Shown: positions 8,252-15,274, counted from the stretch's first letter. The stretch is 60,920 nt of DNA from JACKCP01 sp034007295 (GCA_034007295.1 JAVERC010000017.1:1-60920), one strand, 5' to 3'. Notes: a model not told the origin generated them from the sequence alone. Program-made: numbers and translations.

Positions 8252-9010
8252 CTATCCTTGTTCAAGTTTTTTACAGAATTTAGAATCATTCCATAATCGT
8301 TCAAAATACTCTTTGTAATATGACGCACCCTTAGCAGGGGCTTGGAATTCATACGAAATTGTTTGCTGACTTGAAATTCCATAAAGATAGGGACCTATAA
8401 AAATATGGTCATCAACTCTGAAATAGAAATCTTCAGGAAGACTGTTATAATATTTTACCTGTATATTATCAGGATTTGGAGCTATGGTTCTGAGATCATC
8501 AATCCATTCTTGCAGATTCAAAATAGTGTTTCTTATTTGTCCAGGAACTTCTTTTTCATCGTTTTCACGCTGTTTTATATATTCAGAATCAGGATGCAGT
8601 GTGACAAAGCGAATTTTCAGTCCCCGCTTAACTTTTTCCCGAACAATCTTATCTTTTGCATCACGAAAAGACTTCAAGCCCCATGCAATAATATCAAGGT
8701 TCTTCTCAAGGGACTCAAATGCAATATCTGTACTACGGTTCATCTCTTGCCTTGTCTCAAATATAGCAGCAAGTCCCCAATGTTCAACAATGTGTTTTAT
8801 CCGGTTCATACGCACAAGATATTTGGACGTCAGGTATGAAACTACAGAACTGGCAATCAATGAGCAGCCAATACTCAACAGTATATTTCTGCCGTCTTGA
8901 TGGTCTGTAAATAAAGCTGACAATAGACAGATGAAACCAATACAGCATATTACCAAATTTATTAAGGATGCGTTTATTTGTTCAAGTGTTTTATTTATTT
9001 TGCTTTTCAA
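8252..9010 (-). CDS. Two-helix membrane protein with PLD-like cytoplasmic domain
   Basis: A protein of 252 residues. Two membrane helices lie at about 15-35 and 42-65. The soluble domain has ordered blocks EHWGLAAIFETRQEMN, LDIIAWGLKSFRD, GLKIRFVTLHPDSEY, FRVDDHIFIGPYLYG and YYKEYFERLW. These suggest a PLD/nuclease-like alpha/beta fold seen in uncharacterised, often defence- or island-associated proteins. No classical HKD motif is visible. The start is TTG with an AAGGGAT RBS. Base use is less AT-rich than in flanking genes, suggesting transfer. It sits inside the broken SNF2 locus, between RAYT relics. Function unknown; an immunity effector is one possibility. Confidence 0.55.
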   Translation of the reverse strand: MKSKINKTLEQINASLINLVICCIGFICLLSALFTDHQDGRNILLSIGCSLIASSVVSYLTSKYLVRMNRIKHIVEHWGLAAIFETRQEMNRSTDIAFESLEKNLDIIAWGLKSFRDAKDKIVREKVKRGLKIRFVTLHPDSEYIKQRENDEKEVPGQIRNTILNLQEWIDDLRTIAPNPDNIQVKYYNSLPEDFYFRVDDHIFIGPYLYGISSQQTISYEFQAPAKGASYYKEYFERLWNDSKFCKKLEQG

Positions 9011-9104
9011 TTTACTTATCCCTTTTGTTTGTCAATTCATATTCATAGGGAATAACTATCAAATATAGGCCATAAATTCAAAAAGAAACTGTTTTTCTCA
9101 GATT

Positions 9105-9222
9105 AGAGTTCGGGAGACAGTTTAGAGAATTTAACAAGACACCGATTAAAACCAAAGTCTGCACTTTTATCCCTCAAAGATATAATACCCTTTTGCTTTT
9201 TTATCTCTGAGGGGTCTTTTTT
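9105..9222. repeat. RAYT-associated repeat with GGGACAG-type end (copy 1)
   Basis: Starts with TTCGGGAGACAGTTTA and continues with CACCGATTAAAACCAAAGT and a TTATCCC...ATAATACCC segment. The same order recurs at 13953-14060 and, less completely, at 16925-17030. An imperfect inverted repeat (CCCTCAAAGAT at 9172 with ATCTCTGAGGG near 9202-9213) gives a REP-like hairpin. It lies next to the RAYT start fragment. Confidence 0.55.
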
Positions 9223-9227
9223 GCAGG

Positions 9228-9269
9228 TCATTCGTTACTTGGAAGAAAATATCTGTTTGCCCTTGGCAT
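9228..9269 (-). pseudogene. RAYT transposase, 5'-end fragment
   Basis: The minus strand from the ATG at 9269 reads MPRANRYFLPSNE and then a stop. MPRANRYFLPG is the typical start of RAYT transposases of this subgroup. About 75 bp upstream of the ATG (AAGAAAATGC and neighbours) also resembles the leader of the relic at 7800-8117, so two insertions of related elements, both decayed, are likely. Confidence 0.6.
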
Positions 9270-9350
9270 TAAGTTTTTTTCAGCGAGAAGAAAATGCATA
9301 GACTGCTTATTTGATGAGTAAAAAGGCCTTCTAAGGCTAAAAAAACGGGT

Positions 9351-9669
9351 GTTTTTATTATAAAATGTTAAAAAAACTAATCCTGGTCACCCTAAAGTAA
9401 AAGAAATAAAAAGGATAATTGATCCTTATTCCATAATCTTCTGGCTGGCTCGATTGTGGGTAATATTTAAAGGGCTGAAAAAAAATAAAAGATTTGGGGT
9501 TGAAAAATTTTTAATAAACAATGTGTTTGCTGTTTTTTCCTGTTCTTTATTTTTCCCCTGGAGTATTTTATCTGGATTCCGGCGGTAGTTTACTTGATTT
9601 AGTGAATATTGATTATAAAAAAATGTAAAGTAAAGCAGCTTTAATAAATAGCTATCCTGTCCCCTGAAT
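9351..9669. repeat. Duplicated TPR-gene 3' segment (copy A)
   Basis: Nearly identical to 12892-13148, which is the last 46 codons of the TPR gene plus about 120 bp downstream. It continues beyond that copy with GTAAAGCAGCTTTAATAAATA and CTGTCCCCTGAATTC. Partial relatives: 11136-11196, 11544-11735, 15469-15627. The copy joins directly onto the SNF2 fragment at 9681, so the segment marks a rearrangement junction. Confidence 0.85.
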
Positions 9670-9680
9670 TCGGAATTTTT

Positions 9681-10010
9681 TTCCAAAACGGAGAAGGTGA
9701 TTTGTTTTTAATAAGTCTTAAGACTGGAGGTTTTGGTTTGAATCTTACAGCTGCAGATTATGTAATTCACATGGATCCATGGTGGAATCCTGCTGTTGAA
9801 GATCAGGCTTCTGATCGTGCTCATAGAATCGGACAGACAAGGCTGGTCACTGTATACAGGCTGGTAGTTAAAAATTCAATAGAAGAAAAAATAATAAAAC
9901 TTCATAAAGAAAAAAGGGTGCTTGCACAATCTCTTCTTGAAGGCAGTGATTCAGCCGGGAAATTTTCAGCTGAAGAAATTCTTGATCTTTTTCAGGAAAA
10001 TATTGATTAG
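9681..10010 (+). pseudogene. SNF2-family helicase, C-terminal fragment
   Basis: The frame reads FQNGEGDLFLISLKTGG, FGLNLTAADYVIHMDPWWNP, AVEDQASDRAHRIGQTR and a tail IEEKIIKLHKEKR. These are the diagnostic helicase motifs V and VI of the SNF2 C-terminal lobe (GLNL, then DRxHRIGQ with the arginine finger), ending at a natural C-terminus. The 110-codon open frame begins abruptly at the junction with repeat copy A, so the rest of the helicase, including the Walker motifs, is missing. Together with 7388-7792 it is the remains of one gene. Expression is unlikely because no start or RBS is retained. Confidence 0.9.
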
Positions 10011-10175
10011 TTTGTGTAATATATTTTTTTAAGCTTCAAAGGCATAACTGATCTAAAAAAAGCCTGGTATCTGTAAAAAAGTGAAATCAGCTTTAATATC
10101 AATTTCTTATTTTGGTAAAAATTTGTTACAGGAATCTGGTGTAATAAAGATTTAATTTTTTTGGGGGAGTTTTAA

Positions 10176-10715
10176 ATGAAATATTCAAAGTATAATTCAA
10201 ACAATATAGATGAAATTAAAACCCTTTTTACTAAAACATTTTCTGATTCCGAAGGTGAGTCTGAGGGACAGTTGATTGGCGAACTTGCTTATAATCTGCT
10301 TTCTACAACTGACAAAAATAATATTTATGTGTTTGTGGCAAAAGATGATGAAAATATTGCAGGATGTATAATTTTTACCCGTCTCAAATTTGAAAGTACT
10401 GCTGTTAATGCCTTTCTTATGTCTCCTGTTGCTGTTGCAACAAATTTTCAGGGAAAAGGAACAGGCCAGGAGCTGATAAGGTTTGGTCTGAACAGCCTTA
10501 GACAAGAGGGAGTAGAACTTGTATTTACCTATGGAGACCCGGATTTTTACTCAAAGGCGGGATTTGTGCATGTTGATGAAGAGTCAGTTAAGGCACCCCT
10601 TAATCTGGCACATCCTGAAGGCTGGCTTGGACAATCTTTGGCAGGCCCGGAAATTCAGCCTGTTCCCGGCATATCCTTTTGTGTGGAAGCTATTAATAAT
10701 CCTGTTTATTGGTGA
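10176..10715 (+). CDS. GNAT-family N-acetyltransferase (YhbS-like)
   Basis: A protein of 179 residues with a GNAT fold. After an alpha/beta N-terminus come the strand MSPVAVATNFQGKGTGQELI, which holds the acetyl-CoA pyrophosphate-binding Q/R-x-x-G-x-G/A loop (FQGKGTG), and a C-terminal YGDPDFYSKAGF motif. That motif is characteristic of YhbS/COG3153 acetyltransferases. RBS GGGGGAG lies 6 bp before the ATG. It stands alone between the SNF2 remnant and the Phd relic. The substrate cannot be told from sequence. Confidence 0.85.
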   Translation: MKYSKYNSNNIDEIKTLFTKTFSDSEGESEGQLIGELAYNLLSTTDKNNIYVFVAKDDENIAGCIIFTRLKFESTAVNAFLMSPVAVATNFQGKGTGQELIRFGLNSLRQEGVELVFTYGDPDFYSKAGFVHVDEESVKAPLNLAHPEGWLGQSLAGPEIQPVPGISFCVEAINNPVYW

Positions 10716-10721
10716 TTCTTT

Positions 10722-11011
10722 TTAATTCCCATCCCTTTTTCTGATGCAACTGGAGAACCAATGCTTTCTGCTTTTCCTTGAATAATCCCTTTGTCTCTCA
10801 AATTCAAAATCATTATCCATCTTGGGACAATTTAAAAGAAACTCTTTAGAGACGGTTTTTTGGAAGTGATTTTTTGATATTTTTTAACAGACAAAATAAC
10901 CACTGTTTCTTGACCTCTGCGTGTTACATATTGTGGTCCTGCTTTTAAGGCACTTTCAACAATCTGACTAAATTTTGCTTTAGCATCTTGTAATTTCCAT
11001 GATGTATACAT
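10722..11011 (-). pseudogene. Phd/YefM-type antitoxin, frameshifted orphan
   Basis: The minus strand from the ATG at 11011 encodes MYTSWKLQDAKAKFSQIVE, GPQYVTRRGQETVVILS and KKYQKI, the standard Phd/YefM DNA-binding N-terminus. The frame stops after 59 codons (TAA at 10832). In the +1 frame the usual family C-terminus continues (LLNCPKMDNDFEFERQRDYS), so one base has been lost near 10836. The normal partner, a PIN-type toxin, does not follow. A 59-residue truncated repressor could still be made: an AGGAGG RBS lies in front of the ATG. Confidence 0.75.
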
Positions 11012-11135
11012 GAAACCTCCTATTTTTCTTGTTTTGATACTAGTCAGTATAGTCTGTTTGTAATGCTGGGTCTTTTTTTGGGGTTGGAGTAGTGTATTAA
11101 TGAGGGTAACGCTAAAATAACCTGCAATTAAAGGA

Positions 11136-11196
11136 TTGTAAAAAAATGTAAAGTAAAGCAGCTTTAATAAATAGGTATCCTGTCCCCGGAATTCGT
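11136..11196. repeat. Partial repeat copy E with GTCCCC end
   Basis: Contains a GTAAAAAAATGTAAAG run, CAGCTTTAATAAATAGG and CTGTCCCCGGAATTC, matching the tail of copy A (9610-9672). It abuts the EAL fragment that opens at 11201, just as copy A abuts the SNF2 fragment. Confidence 0.75.
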
Positions 11197-11200
11197 AATA

Positions 11201-11535
11201 GATGATTTTGGTACAGGATATTCATCTTTATCTTACCTTCATAAATTTCCTGTAGACGAGATAAAAATAGACCGTAGTTTTATATCGGATATTGAAAAAA
11301 ACAGGAAAACCTTGAGATTGTAAAATCGATTCTTTCACTTTCAAAAAGTATAGGCTTTAATGTAATTGCAGAAGGAATAGAAACAAAGGAACAGTTTGAA
11401 ATACTTAAAGACCATGGCTTGAAAGAGGCACAGAGGTTTTATTTTTCAAGGCCTCTTACAGAAAAAGATGCTGAAAAATTTATTACCAGATTGAATAAAT
11501 CGAGTAAAAAAAGTTCTTATCTTTTATATGCTTAA
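11201..11535 (+). pseudogene. EAL-domain (c-di-GMP phosphodiesterase) C-terminal fragment, frameshifted
   Basis: The frame opens with DDFGTGYSSLSYLHKFPVDE and KIDRSFI, the signature second half of EAL domains (DDFGTGYSS metal-binding and loop-6 region). It stops at a frameshift near 11321 and continues in another frame with SIGFNVIAEGIET, where the catalytic-loop Glu region is conserved, and a degenerated FYFSRPLTEKDAE end, stopping at TAA 11533-11535. The N-terminal half, including the EAL tripeptide, is absent. It is inactive and lies between repeat copies E and C. Confidence 0.9.
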
Positions 11536-11543
11536 ATTTTCAG

Positions 11544-11735
11544 TCTGGTTGGCTCTATTGTGGGCAATATTTAAAAGCCTGAAAAAGAAATAAAAGATTT
11601 CGGAGGAAAAAAATGCCACATATTACAGAATATCTAAATTCTGGCGGCAGTTTCCTTGATTTAGTGAAGACTGATTATAAAAAATGTAAAATAAAGAAGC
11701 TTTAATAAATGAGTAGCTGTCCCCAGAACTCAGTC
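11544..11735. repeat. Partial repeat copy C
   Basis: Begins with TTGGCTCTATTGTGGGCAAT, equivalent to the LARLWAIFKGLKKK-coding end of the TPR gene. It continues through GGCGGCAGTTTCCTTGATTT and ends in CTGTCCCCAGAACTC. It is more diverged than copies A and B. Confidence 0.7.
11613..11705 (+). CDS. Possible 30-residue peptide from repeat copy C
   Basis: An ATG with a good RBS (CGGAGG, 6 bp upstream) opens a 30-codon frame whose core reads YLNSGGSFLDLVKTDYKKCK. Related peptides (LDSGGSLLDLVNTDYKKCK) can be read in repeat copies A and D, where no equivalent start is obvious. Conservation of the peptide across diverged copies hints that it was once coding, perhaps part of a larger protein. It could also be chance within a repeat. 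Confidence 0.35.
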   Translation: MPHITEYLNSGGSFLDLVKTDYKKCKIKKL

Positions 11736-11755
11736 AGAACTCATATTTGTTCGAT

Positions 11756-12013
11756 TTAGCGATAAGCTTCTTTTCTGTGACCAGCTTTTACAACCCATAT
11801 TGTTAACTCTTTGTCCTGTATAGAATAAAGAATTCTATATTTGCCAACCCTATATCGGTATCGTTCCTGTCCAGTAAGTTTTTTACTGCCAGGTTTTCGT
11901 GGATCACTTCCCAATTCTTCTATACATTGCAGGATGTTGCTTAAATCTTTGTCTGGAATTGACTTGAAATCTTTCCAGACAGATTTTTTAAAATAAACTT
12001 TATATTCTGCCAT
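11756..12013 (-). CDS. RelE/ParE-superfamily toxin
   Basis: A protein of 85 residues. The sequence YKVYFKKSVWKDFKSIP, the block LTGQERYRYRVGKYRILYSI and the C-terminal WVVKAGHRKEAYR match RelE-type mRNA-interferase toxins, with the conserved basic Arg/Lys positions on the YRVGKYR strand and an Arg near the C-terminus. It overlaps the upstream antitoxin gene by 14 bp, the usual arrangement for translational coupling. Predicted activity is ribosome-dependent mRNA cleavage, held in check by the RHH partner. Confidence 0.88.
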   Translation of the reverse strand: MAEYKVYFKKSVWKDFKSIPDKDLSNILQCIEELGSDPRKPGSKKLTGQERYRYRVGKYRILYSIQDKELTIWVVKAGHRKEAYR

Positions 12014-12233
12014 CTTTTTTTAGCCTTTTGACCATGTCTTCATAGCTGATTAAAGGCTCATCCTGCCTTTTATCAAATACAGCAAGATCTTCTGCGTCTT
12101 CAGCCAGAGCTTCTTTAACTGCATCATTAATAATGTCAGACATTGACCGTGATGTTTCCAGAGATTTTAATTTTAAAGCCTGATGAAGAGCCGGGTCTAA
12201 GTAAATTGTAGAACGTTTTGATAATGTGGACAT
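12000..12233 (-). CDS. Ribbon-helix-helix (CopG-type) antitoxin
   Basis: A protein of 77 residues. The N-terminal RSTIYLDPALHQALKLKSLE followed by SRSMSDIINDAVKEAL is a classic ribbon-helix-helix DNA-binding domain. The acidic C-terminus (EDAEDLAVFDKRQDEP) would wrap the toxin. It precedes and overlaps the RelE-type toxin gene. The perfect dyad at 12257-12284 lies 24 bp upstream and is the likely autoregulatory operator. Confidence 0.88.
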   Translation of the reverse strand: MSTLSKRSTIYLDPALHQALKLKSLETSRSMSDIINDAVKEALAEDAEDLAVFDKRQDEPLISYEDMVKRLKKDGRI

Positions 12234-12256
12234 ATGTTACCTCCATAATTTTTATA

Positions 12257-12284
12257 ACATTATGACGCTGCAACGTCATAATGT
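12257..12284. promoter_or_regulatory. Palindromic operator of the RHH antitoxin operon
   Basis: A perfect 11-bp inverted repeat, ACATTATGACG - CTGCAA - CGTCATAATGT, directly upstream of the antitoxin start. The size and position fit a dimer-of-dimers RHH operator. Confidence 0.75.
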
Positions 12285-12334
12285 CAAACATGGAAGCAAA
12301 CATTATCTTTTTTTTTAATTATTTTCTATTCGTG

Positions 12335-12371
12335 ATATATGCAGTAAACTTGAAAATCGCTCAATCCAGGT
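12335..12371. repeat. Solo end of the MITE-like element
   Basis: TATGCAGTAAACTTGAAAAT followed by CGCTCAATCCAGGT corresponds to the right terminus of the complete copy at 5094-5300. It ends exactly where the TPR reading frame begins. Confidence 0.7.
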
Positions 12372-13031
12372 TTGAATAAAATTTTCATAAAGGAACAGGT
12401 ATTTAAATTGCAGAAAAAAGAATTAAAATTGATTGAATACGAAATCACATATGATGAATTAAAAACACCTTATTCGGAAAATCTTCCAAAAGGACTTGTT
12501 GAGGAAATTCAAAAAATCAGAACCAGTATTTATGCTTCTGCTCTTGAAATCCTGCCAATATTAAAAAAATTTGAAAAAAAGTATGGGCATATTCCATATT
12601 TATATAATCTTATGAGTGCTGCTTATATGAGTGCGGGAGAAAAGGAAAAAGCTGAAAAATATGTTGAAAAAAATTATAAAAAATTCCCTGACTATCTGTT
12701 TTCCAGAATAAATTATGCAGATATCTCTCTATACAAAGGGAATTTTAAAAAAATACCAGAAATTTTTGACAATAAGTTCGATTTAAAATCCTTGTACCCA
12801 AAAAGGGATGTATTTCATATTTCTGAACTTACAGGATTTAATTCTGTAATGTGTATGTATTTTATGCAGACAAAGGAATTTAAAACAGCACGTTTTTATT
12901 ATAAAATGTTAAAAAAAACTAATCCTGGTCACCCTAAAGTAAAAGAAATAAAAAGGATAATTGATCCTTATTCCATAACCTTCTGGCTGGCTCGATTGTG
13001 GGCAATATTTAAAGGGCTGAAAAAGAAATAA
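12372..13031 (+). CDS. TPR-like protein, 5' end probably truncated by a MITE end
   Basis: A protein of up to 219 residues, with helical repeats resembling TPRs: ILPILKKFEKKYGHIPYLYN, LMSAAYMSAGEKEKAEKYVE, NYADISLYKGNF and FMQTKEFKTARFYYKML each fit the alternating helix pattern. The only early starts are TTG codons at 12372 and 12408 and no RBS is seen. The frame opens at the last base of a MITE terminus, so the native 5' end is probably lost. The last 46 codons recur as repeat copy A at 9351, and more diverged pieces lie at 11544 and 15469. A role in protein-protein interaction is all that can be inferred. Confidence 0.55.
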   Translation: MNKIFIKEQVFKLQKKELKLIEYEITYDELKTPYSENLPKGLVEEIQKIRTSIYASALEILPILKKFEKKYGHIPYLYNLMSAAYMSAGEKEKAEKYVEKNYKKFPDYLFSRINYADISLYKGNFKKIPEIFDNKFDLKSLYPKRDVFHISELTGFNSVMCMYFMQTKEFKTARFYYKMLKKTNPGHPKVKEIKRIIDPYSITFWLARLWAIFKGLKKK

Positions 13032-13148
13032 AAGATTTGGGTTTGAAAAATTTTTAATAAACAATGTGTTTGCTGTTTTTTCCTGTTCTTTATTTTTTTC
13101 CTGGAGTATTTTATCTGGATTCTGGCGGCAGTTCACTTGATTTAGTGG
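12892..13148. repeat. Duplicated TPR-gene 3' segment (copy B)
   Basis: Overlaps the 3' end of the TPR gene and 117 bp beyond it. It is nearly identical to 9351-9610, so it is the probable source or sister of that copy. It ends near TTTAGTGGATA, where the match to copy A stops. Confidence 0.85.
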
Positions 13149-13266
13149 ATAATTATTAATTTTTTTTAACTCAGTAGGGTCACATTTAGACTGCAAAGAG
13201 GTGTTATTTTTTTGTTGCAAAAAACAACCGTGTGGCCTTGCTGTCCATAAAAGCGTATTTTTATGA

Positions 13267-13551
13267 TTAAGTTCTTAGTTTTGCAACTTCATATATTTTA
13301 TTGCCTTCTCGTTTGCCGATAGCAATAACCAAAACAACAACCTGGTCATCTATAACTTCATAAACAAGCCTATAACCTGAGCTTTTAAGCTTAACTTTGT
13401 AATGGTTTTCAAATTTTCTCAGTCTATTAGCTTGTATTTTGGGATTTTGAATCACCTCTTCAAGTTTTTTCTTGAGCTGTTTTTTTATGGCATTATCTAA
13501 TTTGTTCCATTCTTTTAAAGCTATTGGAAGAAATTTGAGTTTATAGATCAT
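13267..13551 (-). CDS. RelE-family toxin
   Basis: A protein of 94 residues: YKLKFLPIALKEWNKLD at the N-terminus, the central KFENHYKVKLKSSGYRLVYEV and the terminal VVLVIAIGKREGNKIYEVA are the ordered signatures of RelE mRNA interferases (LKSSGYRLVY with the catalytic Arg, GKRE..YE). It overlaps its antitoxin by 11 bp. The Lys/Arg set expected for ribosome-bound mRNA cleavage is present. The gene lies just downstream of repeat copy B, in the opposite orientation. Confidence 0.92.
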   Translation of the reverse strand: MIYKLKFLPIALKEWNKLDNAIKKQLKKKLEEVIQNPKIQANRLRKFENHYKVKLKSSGYRLVYEVIDDQVVVLVIAIGKREGNKIYEVAKLRT

Positions 13552-13792
13552 CTATTGAAATCTCTATAGCTTGATCTTTTTGAGCTTTACGCTCAAGAAT
13601 TATTTTACCAAGTTCATGATCTTCAATTTGTTCAAGCAAAGCTTCATATGTTGAAGCAGGCACAAGGTATGCTGCTGGTTTATTGCGATTTAATATTGTA
13701 ACAGGATTACCTTGAGCTTTTTGAATTAATGCACTTGGATTTTTTTTTAGTTCTGAGATACTAGCAGAAAATTTTGCAAAAATTGTTTCCAT
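13541..13792 (-). CDS. RelB/StbD (Phd-fold) antitoxin
   Basis: The 83 residues from METIFAKFSASISELKKNPS through the block GNPVTILNRNKPAAYLVPAS to the acidic C-terminus DQAIEISIDDL match StbD/RelB antitoxins with a Phd/YefM-type DNA-binding fold. An in-frame ATG lies 12 bp upstream (13804). I prefer 13792 because GGAGG lies inside the longer version, 6 bp before this ATG. It is coupled to the RelE toxin. A dyad upstream (13815-13836) may be its operator. Confidence 0.9.
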   Translation of the reverse strand: METIFAKFSASISELKKNPSALIQKAQGNPVTILNRNKPAAYLVPASTYEALLEQIEDHELGKIILERKAQKDQAIEISIDDL

Positions 13793-13814
13793 GTTTGCCT
13801 CCATAAATAATTTA

Positions 13815-13836
13815 AAAGACCAGTTTAAAGGTCTTT
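13815..13836. promoter_or_regulatory. Candidate operator of the RelB/RelE-type pair
   Basis: Inverted repeat AAAGACC/GGTCTTT with an 8-base spacer, 23 bp upstream of the antitoxin start; a further half-site AGGTCTT follows at 13841. The position fits autoregulation. Short arms keep confidence modest. Confidence 0.4.
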
Positions 13837-13889
13837 ATTTAGGTCTTATTGTAAGGCTTGAAACATAAAAAATCAATTAATAATAACTA

Positions 13890-13950
13890 GTGATTGGCCG
13901 AAAACGAGAATTTTTTGTTCAGTTCAAGGAAGATGAAAAATTTAACCGCA
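13890..13950. repeat. Inverted partial copy of the window-end repeat
   Basis: Reverse complement of about 60 bp of the left-end repeat, including the CGTTTTCGGCC arm and the TTCCTTGAACTGAACAAAAA block. It ends in CCGCAGAGG, where the full repeat would continue with other sequence. Confidence 0.85.
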
Positions 13951-13952
13951 GA

Positions 13953-14152
13953 GGTTCTAGGGACAGTTTTCATAATTCAATAAGGCACCGATTAAAACCA
14001 AAGTTTACACTCATTATCCCCAAACAGCCATAATACCCCATTTGCTTCTTTACGAAATCAAGCCTGAAATGATAATAACTACAAATTATTATCTGAATAA
14101 GATTTGAATGAATCAAATAAAAATGTAGGTGAGGGAATGAAAGAAAAATTTG
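13953..14152. repeat. RAYT-type repeat plus duplicated nadE leader (left copy)
   Basis: CTAGGGACAGTTTTCATAAT and CACCGATTAAAACCAAAGT belong to the RAYT-type repeat. From 14014 to 14152 the sequence matches 16984-17122 in equal length with about seven differences, including the RBS and the first five codons of nadE (ATG at 14137). The coding match then stops and is followed by GTTCCGGGGACACTATAC. Confidence 0.9.
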
Positions 14153-14227
14153 CGAGTTCCGGGGACACTATACGTATCTTTGGAATTTAGACAAAAAAAA
14201 TAATAAGTCACATAAATTATAGACTTA

Positions 14228-14749
14228 TCAGGAATCCATCATGCTGTGTAATAGATTCCAAGGCAGCATAAGTTTCATTGGATGACCTGGAAGCTCTTGA
14301 AAATCGTATCTTTGGTAGAAAGATTTTGCTTTTTCTGTTGCACAGTCCAACAATACCGCAACAAATGGCATTAACTGTCCGGTATGATGGCAATCAGCCA
14401 GTGCTTGAGCCAATAACCGTTCACCAAATCCTTTCCCCTGGTAGTTTATTTCCACGCCTAACCATGCAAGGTTGACGATAGGGAGTAGAGTTCCTGGTAG
14501 CTTGCGAATCATTTCGTGAGGGAGCTCATCAAAGTTTACTTGCCCCATGGCCAATGTATAAAAGCCGACAATTGTATCATGTTCATTCAGTAGGACTCTG
14601 GTGACAGACAGTTTTTTTCCCTGGGCTTGTCGAGCCTTCTTTTTTAACCAGTTATCCACCAAATCCAAACCACTACAAAAAACTGAGCGCTTATGGCGTT
14701 TCTCCAATTGTTCGATGGTAAATCCATTTGGCCATTGAATTGGCTTCAC
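14228..14749 (-). CDS. GNAT-type toxin (TacT-like tRNA acetyltransferase)
   Basis: A protein of 173 residues: FTIEQLEKRHKRSVFCSGLD at the N-terminus, WLGVEINYQGKGFGERLLAQ containing the acetyl-CoA loop QGKGFG, and the C-terminal FYQRYDFQELPGHP. These match the TacT/AtaT-type toxins, which acetylate aminoacyl-tRNA. It starts 4 bp inside the DUF1778 antitoxin gene. Its base composition is clearly richer in G+C than neighbouring genes, a sign of recent acquisition. The insert sits between the two copies of the nadE leader. Confidence 0.88.
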   Translation of the reverse strand: MKPIQWPNGFTIEQLEKRHKRSVFCSGLDLVDNWLKKKARQAQGKKLSVTRVLLNEHDTIVGFYTLAMGQVNFDELPHEMIRKLPGTLLPIVNLAWLGVEINYQGKGFGERLLAQALADCHHTGQLMPFVAVLLDCATEKAKSFYQRYDFQELPGHPMKLMLPWNLLHSMMDS

Positions 14750-15021
14750 AGATCCCCCTGCATAATCTTACTGAGTTTGCGTTGAGATTTTGTAAGTTTG
14801 GCAGGAGCCTGAAGCGCCATCCAAAATCGTTCCTGTTCTTCAGCCGTTAATTGTAAAACTTGATTTTTTGCCTGTTCAACTTCTTTTTTGGCTGTTGGGA
14901 CCAGAACCAGTCGAATATAGTCAGACAATCCAATATTCCGTAACTTTGCAGCCTGGGCCACGATCTGTTTGCTTTTTGGGTCCAATCTGGCCTGAAGAGT
15001 CGTTTTAGCAGTATTTGTCAT
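14746..15021 (-). CDS. DUF1778-type antitoxin (TacA-like)
   Basis: The 91 residues from MTNTAKTTLQARLDPKSKQI, a ribbon-helix-helix start followed by RNIGLSDYIRLVL, to LTKSQRKLSKIM form a DUF1778 antitoxin paired with a GNAT toxin. Longer frames reach 15096, but ATG 15021 has a strong GGAGG RBS at 8 bp, so I take it as the start. CACTTTGCA (15050-15058) and TGCAAAGTG (15097-15105) upstream form an inverted pair that may be the operator. Confidence 0.88.
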   Translation of the reverse strand: MTNTAKTTLQARLDPKSKQIVAQAAKLRNIGLSDYIRLVLVPTAKKEVEQAKNQVLQLTAEEQERFWMALQAPAKLTKSQRKLSKIMQGDL

Positions 15022-15049
15022 ATTCACCTCCAATATTAAATTTGTACTG

Positions 15050-15105
15050 CACTTTGCATGTACTGTCAAGTTTGATTCATAGAACTCATGGAACACTGCA
15101 AAGTG
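15050..15105. promoter_or_regulatory. Candidate operator of the TacAT-like pair
   Basis: Inverted half-sites CACTTTGCA and TGCAAAGTG, 38 bp apart, directly upstream of the antitoxin gene. Paired sites fit RHH repressor-toxin complexes. Confidence 0.4.
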
Positions 15106-15274
15106 GTCCCGCCACTTTCATCTTTGAAAACAAAGGCCGATTTTTATTTAAATAGTGCCTGGCTGAATTCAAAAAAGCCATAAGAAATCAATATGTTAAG
15201 CCATTTTATTACATTGCAAAGAAACAATGATAATTTCAATATAATTTTTTGCACAACCCTGCTCAACGGGAAGA

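Noticed and set aside
8405..8900. Two overlapping frames of 138-144 codons on the plus strand
   Set aside because: They lie antisense to the conserved PLD-like membrane protein, which has the better start signals and motif set.
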